Source: an uncultured Bacteroidales bacterium (lineage in GTDB: Bacteria; Bacteroidota; Bacteroidia; Bacteroidales; Paludibacteraceae). From it: a DNA stretch of 9,438 nt. The stretch is from contig CAKZZM010000130.1 in assembly GCA_937885465.1 (NCBI GenBank), positions 1 to 9,438 of the forward strand. The letters are read 5' to 3'. The notes under the pieces were generated by a model, which had not been told where the DNA came from, did not search any database, and saw only the letters and a list, made by a program, of their open reading frames with translations. The position numbers and the translations under genes were made by a program. Positions 5,066-9,438 of this stretch are shown piece after piece; position 1 is the stretch's first letter, and the number at the start of each line of letters is the position of its first letter.

Positions 5066-7468
5066 ATGTTTCAAAAAATCAAATCTTTTCTGTCAAAAGG
5101 TAACCGCGCACAATGGTGTGTATTCTTCCTTTTTGCATTTACTATCTTCATTAAATGCATTTTGTTTCATTGGGAATGTTTTCACTCTATTTTGATTTCC
5201 AGTCTTTGGCATGCTCCGGCTGAGTTTTTCGCTTTTTGGTGTCCTAAAATAGCCGTCGCTTTATTCTTTGCAAGTTTTATTTTTGTATCTAAGCGTCCAT
5301 GGTGGACGATAGCCTTTTCTGTAGTTTATGATACATGGATTCTCGCTAATTTAATCTACTATAGATCCAATGCAGCCTTCCTTGACGTTTTTGCTCTTTC
5401 TATGGCTGGCAATATGGACGGTTTCTGGAGTAGTGTGTGGTTCTATTGTTTCTGGAAGGATGGTGTATATTATCTTATTTCCATACTCTATACTATACTG
5501 CTCATTCCGATACCAAAGATGAGCAGAAATTGGAAATATACGGTTGCAGGTATAGTATTTTCTTATTGCATTTCTCTTGGCGGGATATTCTCTATGACAC
5601 GCCGATGGGGAGAAAATATGGGTGTAATGTTTTATAATCCTATAGGGTTATCTATGCGTACTACTCTATCGTCGCTTTCATATAATGACCATGTGAAAGA
5701 TTTTACATTACTTCATTCTGTCGGGTTCATTCTGACTGATGAAGTAGAAAATCTTAAAGCAAGAAATCTTATATCTGAAGAGAATATTGACGAAGCAGAA
5801 TTAAGTATTTTTGTAGATAAAGACACAACAAATGTCGCTTTCCGAACTCCGTTAATATTGATTTTGGTCGAAAGTTTGGAGAATTGGGGTATTAACGAAG
5901 TCTCAACTCCATATTTGTATAATTTCATGCAGACACATCCTTGTTTGCATGCAACTAAAATAAGCAAACAGACAAAAGGAGGAACCTCTGCCGACGGACA
6001 AATGTTACTTAATACCGGTTTGTTACCAATTAGTCAAGGAGCGGCTTGTTTTCGCTTCCCTACAAATAAATATCCGTCTATCGGAGCGTGTTGTGAAGGA
6101 AAGGCTGCTACTATTCTTCCGCATGAAATCGGTGTTTGGAATCAACAATATATGAGTCCGGCATATGCTTATGACACCACCTTCATAAGAAATGAAAACG
6201 ATAGTTTGTTATTCCAGAAAACATTGGAATGTCTGCATAAAGGCTACCAAATGATTCAAACGATTACCATGTCATCCCACTCTCCGTTTCGTTATGGAGC
6301 GTCCCGCTCACATTTGGAATTACCGAGACAGATGCCCACATACATGTCAGACTACCTCAAAAGTCTCCATTATATGGATGCCGGTTTACAGGTACTTCTA
6401 TCACAGATTGAAAACGATTCTTTGTTATCAAAAGCAACAATAGTTATTACGGGCGACCATACTATATTCCCGGATGATATGAGAAAAGAATACGCGTCTG
6501 TCTGCAAAGCAAACAATTTCAATTATCAAATCGAAGAAGCTTTTGTACCTCTTATTATCTATTCTCCGCAAATCAAAGAAAACATCCAAGTTACAGACAC
6601 TTGTTATCAAATGGATATTTACCCGACCATTATGCATCTTATCAGCTGTGAAGATTATTATTGGAAAGGCTTTGGTGTAAATCTACTGGATTCAGTTGCC
6701 CGCCATAACCGTCCTATTTCAGAAAAAGATGCTTATGAACTATCTGATAAAATAATTCGCTCGGATATGTTCAATAATGGGAGGGAGATAGTTGCAAATC
6801 GGAATAGCGATCAGAACTATATTGCACATGCAGGAGGTAGTATAGACGGATATATTTACACAAATAGTTTAGAGGCGGTACAACATTCAATAGATTTGGG
6901 TGTAAAATTCATAGAGCTTGATTTTGCGCTTACATCTGACAGCCAACTTGTAGCAACTCATTCTTGGAATGGAGGCGACTGGATAGAAACACCAACATAT
7001 ACACAATTTATGGAGCACAAAATCTTTGATCGATATACACCTCTTGACGTGACTGCCATAGATTCTATATTGGCGGTGAATCCTCAATTGTCTCTGGTAA
7101 CAGACAAAATATCAGATCCACAGATAATTGATGCTTATTTCCATGCCTATAGAGAACGTGTATGGGTGGAATGCTTTACGGATGAAGATTATTTCGACTT
7201 GAAGAAATTAGGTTACAATGTATTGCGAAGTGAATACCCGCCAACTAAAACAGCTGTATGGGCACATATATTAAAACATTTTTCTTTTAGGGATTTGAAA
7301 ATAAGGAATTACACATTGAATTGTACGGATGCAAGAGTATTAGAAAATAGACATGGTAACTGTTTTGCTTTATTTGGAGGAGCAAACATAAGTGCCTCAG
7401 ATGCAGACCGCCAATTTGCCAATGACAAACGTATTAAATTTGTCTATGTAGATTATCTGGATAAGTAA
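5066..7468 (+). CDS. Membrane LtaS-like phosphoglycerol transferase fused to a GDPD-like domain
   Basis: An 800-residue protein with two modules. Residues 1-180 hold about five hydrophobic segments (near 17-36, 40-75, 79-98, 132-149, 158-175), as in lipoteichoic acid synthases. Residues 260-545 form an LtaS-type alkaline-phosphatase-superfamily domain: LILVESLENWG (metal-ligand E269), GGTSADGQ (nucleophile T307), W358-N359, SSHSPF (H405) and ITGDH (metal ligands D464, H465). Residues 585-800 match the GDPD/PI-PLC-like TIM barrel: IAHAGG (H588), TNSLEA, FIELDF (E617, D619) and VATHSW (H632). Known LtaS enzymes move glycerophosphate from phosphatidylglycerol outside the membrane; GDPD enzymes split glycerophosphodiesters. 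In this presumed Gram-negative host a periplasmic role in adding and trimming phosphoglycerol on lipids or glycans is inferred. The LtaS phosphate-pocket Arg appears to be Gln (Q360) and the GDPD HRG is HAG. The start is the first ATG, after the dyad. The gene looks more A+T-rich than its neighbours. Confidence 0.85.
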   Translation: MFQKIKSFLSKGNRAQWCVFFLFAFTIFIKCILFHWECFHSILISSLWHAPAEFFAFWCPKIAVALFFASFIFVSKRPWWTIAFSVVYDTWILANLIYYRSNAAFLDVFALSMAGNMDGFWSSVWFYCFWKDGVYYLISILYTILLIPIPKMSRNWKYTVAGIVFSYCISLGGIFSMTRRWGENMGVMFYNPIGLSMRTTLSSLSYNDHVKDFTLLHSVGFILTDEVENLKARNLISEENIDEAELSIFVDKDTTNVAFRTPLILILVESLENWGINEVSTPYLYNFMQTHPCLHATKISKQTKGGTSADGQMLLNTGLLPISQGAACFRFPTNKYPSIGACCEGKAATILPHEIGVWNQQYMSPAYAYDTTFIRNENDSLLFQKTLECLHKGYQMIQTITMSSHSPFRYGASRSHLELPRQMPTYMSDYLKSLHYMDAGLQVLLSQIENDSLLSKATIVITGDHTIFPDDMRKEYASVCKANNFNYQIEEAFVPLIIYSPQIKENIQVTDTCYQMDIYPTIMHLISCEDYYWKGFGVNLLDSVARHNRPISEKDAYELSDKIIRSDMFNNGREIVANRNSDQNYIAHAGGSIDGYIYTNSLEAVQHSIDLGVKFIELDFALTSDSQLVATHSWNGGDWIETPTYTQFMEHKIFDRYTPLDVTAIDSILAVNPQLSLVTDKISDPQIIDAYFHAYRERVWVECFTDEDYFDLKKLGYNVLRSEYPPTKTAVWAHILKHFSFRDLKIRNYTLNCTDARVLENRHGNCFALFGGANISASDADRQFANDKRIKFVYVDYLDK

Positions 7469-7697
7469 TTATTTTGAAAGTTCTGCTTGATAGTGTCACG
7501 AGGGTGCGGCTAAAAAGCCTCTTGAGAGTGGCTGATTGACTGCTACAATTTGGCGAGGGGAACAACACACCCGAATCTTAATAATCGTCCTCTTTTCTGC
7601 TTACCCTCCGCATACGTGAATATTTCAATTAGCCACGGAAATACCAAAAAAAATGCACACTAAAACGCATAAAAAAGCATGAAAATTGCTCACTCTA
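7469..7697. other. Non-coding gap between the LtaS-GDPD gene and the AAA ATPase gene
   Basis: No supported gene is present. The best local structure is GGCT-AAAA-AGCC (7508-7519), a 4-bp stem without a following T-run, too weak to call a terminator. Frames of about 25 codons are open on each strand around 7530-7615 but have no start or recognisable motif. The section 7640-7690 is A-rich with GCA triplets at 7655, 7667 and 7677, roughly one helical turn apart, just upstream of the ATPase promoter; this could bend DNA but may be chance. Confidence 0.4.
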
Positions 7698-7728
7698 TTG
7701 TACAGTTTAGAGAAAAGTTGTACCTTTG
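7698..7728 (+). promoter_or_regulatory. Bacteroidota promoter of the AAA ATPase gene
   Basis: TTG at 7698-7700 and TACCTTTG at 7721-7728 are 20 bases apart, the same spacing as the promoter at 4196-4226. The ATG at 7775 follows 46 bases after the -7 element. A small dyad CTCTA/TAGAG (7693-7697 / 7708-7712) overlaps the -33 element and could be a repressor site, though five-base arms are weak evidence. Confidence 0.75.
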
Positions 7729-7774
7729 CACTCGCTTATTTTAAGGCTAAATAACAATCTAAACATAGCACAAT

Positions 7775-8953
7775 ATGGAAGAACTTTTGTTGTCATTCAG
7801 AGACTTAATTGACAGGACAGATACACGTTTTGTTCGGTATCTGCATAGTGAGATTGACTGGAATAGCCGTTTGATAGCTATCTTAGGTACTCGCGGTGTG
7901 GGTAAGACTACTTTGTTGTTACAGCATATCAAACTGTCCGGTAACATACAATTCTCTCTCTATGTAACGGCTGACGACTTGTATTTTTCGCAAAACACCT
8001 TAGTTGGTTTGGCGCAACAATTCTATCAGCAGGGCGGCAAGTATCTCTACATAGACGAAATCCATAAATACAAAGGATGGTCTCAAGAAATCAAGAATAT
8101 CTATGATAAGTTTCCTGAGCTGCACGTGGTTTATACCGGCTCTTCTATCTTGGATTTGGAGAAAGGCGGAGCGGATTTGTCACGCAGAAAGATAGAATAC
8201 AAGCTGCCCGGACTTTCGTTACGCGAATATGTGAATATCTCGCAAGGTATGAACCTTCCGGCTTATAGTTTGGAGGAGATTCTGGCAGGCAAAGTGCAGT
8301 TTCCATACAAGGACTTGCGACCTTTGCAACTATTTGCGCAGTATTTGCACGCAGGCTATTTCCCCTTCTTTCAAGAAGACCATTATAACTTAAGGATACA
8401 AGGAATCATCAAACAAACGATAGAGGTGGACATTCCTATTTTTGCAGAGATGGAGATTGCTTCGGTGCAGAAACTTCGCAAATTGATGTACGTGCTCTCG
8501 CAAAGTGTGCCCTTCAAACCCAACTACTCTAAGTTGTCGGCAGATTTGGATATTCGCCGTAACACCTTGCCACAATATATGTTGTATTTGGAGAAAGCAG
8601 GGTTGATTTCGACGCTGCGTGAGAAAGCAGCGGGTATGAAGGTCTTGGAAAAGGTGGAGAAAATATATCTGCAAAATCCCAATTTTGCCTATTCGCTCTC
8701 TCCGAATAACGCAGATATAGGCAATATTCGCGAAACGATTTTCTATGCTTGGCTGCAAGAGAGATATTTTATTTCATCTTCCAAAGTAGCTGATTTTGAG
8801 GTGGAAGAATATGTCTTTGAGGTCGGCGGACGAAAAAAAGGACAAGCGCAAATAGCCTCTGTCCCGCAAGGGAAAGGCTTTATTGTGAAAGATGATGTGG
8901 AGCGTGCAATAGGTAATAATATTCCGCTCTGGATGTTCGGTTTTGTCTATTAG
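7775..8953 (+). CDS. AAA family ATPase with C-terminal DUF4143-type region
   Basis: A 392-residue cytoplasmic ATPase of the AAA_14/DUF4143-like group that is abundant and often present in many copies in Bacteroidales. The Walker A motif is GTRGVGKTT (38-46). The Walker B motif is KYLYIDEIH (89-97), and VVYTGSSIL (118-126) is the sensor-1 strand. Residues about 245-285 resemble a winged helix (LSADLDIRRNTLPQYMLYLEKAGLI). The C-terminus has D340 followed by FEVGGRKKGQAQI (348-360), close to the E-x-K layout of a PD-(D/E)xK-like fold, and ends IPLWMFGFVY, a typical tail. Length is normal and both nucleotide-binding motifs are intact. The cellular role of this family is not settled; it has been linked only loosely to mobile or conflict genes. 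It is a single-gene unit with a strong promoter. Confidence 0.88.
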   Translation: MEELLLSFRDLIDRTDTRFVRYLHSEIDWNSRLIAILGTRGVGKTTLLLQHIKLSGNIQFSLYVTADDLYFSQNTLVGLAQQFYQQGGKYLYIDEIHKYKGWSQEIKNIYDKFPELHVVYTGSSILDLEKGGADLSRRKIEYKLPGLSLREYVNISQGMNLPAYSLEEILAGKVQFPYKDLRPLQLFAQYLHAGYFPFFQEDHYNLRIQGIIKQTIEVDIPIFAEMEIASVQKLRKLMYVLSQSVPFKPNYSKLSADLDIRRNTLPQYMLYLEKAGLISTLREKAAGMKVLEKVEKIYLQNPNFAYSLSPNNADIGNIRETIFYAWLQERYFISSSKVADFEVEEYVFEVGGRKKGQAQIASVPQGKGFIVKDDVERAIGNNIPLWMFGFVY

Positions 8954-9082
8954 ACAGAGAATTATAACAGTATCCTTAACAATCATATACATGTAACATC
9001 GTTCCGCTATCGTTTCAAATTGCAAACCTTGCACTGACGTTGCGCAGAGGTTAGAATAGCCTTAATACCATCCGCACAAAGT

Positions 9083-9103
9083 ACAAATTTTACAGCAATT
9101 TGT
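9083..9103. promoter_or_regulatory. Dyad upstream of the dehydrogenase promoter
   Basis: ACAAATT (9083-9089) and AATTTGT (9097-9103) are perfect reverse complements around a 7-base loop, extendable by two G-T wobble pairs. It lies 130 bases after the ATPase stop and 27 bases before the -7 element of the next gene. It may be an operator for that gene or a weak end-of-transcript hairpin for the ATPase gene; no T-run follows. Confidence 0.25.
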
Positions 9104-9129
9104 GTAAAGCCCATTTGAGAAAAAAGCAG

Positions 9130-9137
9130 TACCTTTG
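9130..9137 (+). promoter_or_regulatory. Bacteroidota -7 element of the dehydrogenase gene
   Basis: TACCTTTG is an exact consensus match and shares the context GTACCTTTGCRCT with the ATPase promoter (7720-7732). The start codon follows 33 bases after it. TTTG sequences upstream (9099-9102, 9114-9117) are not at the usual 20-base spacing, so the -33 half is uncertain. Confidence 0.6.
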
Positions 9138-9170
9138 CGCTTGCAAATGAGTAAATGCAAAAATAAGAAG

Positions 9171-9438
9171 ATGAAAAGAGTAACCGTTTTATTTGGGGCG
9201 GGTTCGATAGGACTTGCCATTGTCAGAAGAATATCCGCAGGCGGACATATCGTCCTCGCCGATTACAACGAAGCAAATGCAGCTGCGGCTGCCAAGACAT
9301 TAGAGGACGCAGGCTTTGAATGCTCGGTGATTAAAGCCGACCTCGGTTCGCGTGAGAGCATCCAAGAGGTCATCCGCCATGCGCAGCAGTATGGTGAGAT
9401 TTACCATTTGGTTAATGCTGCGGGTGTCAGTCCTTCGC
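9171..9438 (+). CDS. Short-chain dehydrogenase/reductase, N-terminal part (cut by window end)
   Basis: The first 89 codons of an NAD(P)-dependent oxidoreductase with a Rossmann fold; the frame stays open to the window end, so the protein is partial because of the window, not broken. The dinucleotide-binding loop is GAGSIG (residues 9-14), a variant of the classical TGxxxGIG. An aspartate (D31) ends the second strand, which usually favours NAD(H) over NADP(H). ADL (56-58) is the adenine-contact motif and NAAG (82-85) is the conserved structural SDR motif. The ATG follows a weakly purine-rich AAGAAG and a canonical -7 element. The substrate cannot be told because the catalytic Y-x-x-x-K region is outside the window. 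Confidence 0.85.
   Translation, partial: MKRVTVLFGAGSIGLAIVRRISAGGHIVLADYNEANAAAAAKTLEDAGFECSVIKADLGSRESIQEVIRHAQQYGEIYHLVNAAGVSPS

Noticed and set aside
8390..8758. Minus-strand 122-codon frame
   Set aside because: It is a shadow of the AAA ATPase gene, whose Walker motifs prove the plus-strand frame.
1..9438. CRISPR array, tRNA, rRNA, transposase or complete insertion sequence
   Set aside because: I looked for regularly spaced repeats, cloverleaf-like segments and transposase motifs and saw none; the only repeats are the short ones listed.

Overview
The window looks like chromosomal DNA of a Bacteroidales bacterium (Bacteroidota, gut Bacteroides/Prevotella type). Three things point that way. 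The protein families are typical: a DUF5686/carboxypeptidase-regulatory-like outer membrane protein, a PorT-like barrel and a Bacteroidales-style AAA ATPase. Genes lack clear Shine-Dalgarno sites. Several gene starts are preceded by the Bacteroidota -7 element TAnnTTTG, two of them with a TTG about 20 bases upstream. The genus cannot be fixed from the sequence alone.

Layout. Bases 1-106 hold a cluster of short direct and inverted repeats. Bases 107-3771 are a two-gene minus-strand operon for envelope proteins: a large DUF5686-family protein (upstream) and a small outer-membrane beta-barrel (downstream), 8 bases apart, driven from a -7 element at 3811-3818. A roughly 480-base divergent intergenic region follows, then a 156-residue conserved-looking cytoplasmic protein of unknown function (4256-4726) with its own canonical promoter.

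Bases 4727-5065 contain a short minus-strand remnant that looks like the C-terminal piece of a surface-glycan glycosyltransferase. They also carry a long-range inverted repeat (4832-4851 / 4979-5000) and a perfect 12-bp inverted repeat ending on the base before the next start codon. That next gene (5066-7468) is the highlight: an 800-residue membrane protein joining an LtaS-like (alkaline phosphatase superfamily) glycerophosphate/phosphoglycolipid transferase domain to a C-terminal glycerophosphodiester-phosphodiesterase-like domain. One polypeptide thus carries a putative phosphoglycerol-transferring module and a putative phosphodiester-cleaving module, both predicted to face the periplasm.

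After a 306-base non-coding gap come a solitary AAA ATPase (7775-8953) with a canonical promoter and, at the right edge, the first 89 codons of a short-chain dehydrogenase/reductase (9171 onward, cut by the window end).

The two-gene minus-strand operon is the only clear operon. The other genes seem to be single units. The LtaS-GDPD gene, the glycan-gene remnant and the repeats around them look like a small accessory surface-modification locus between housekeeping-type genes; this is an inference from content and A+T-rich composition judged by eye.
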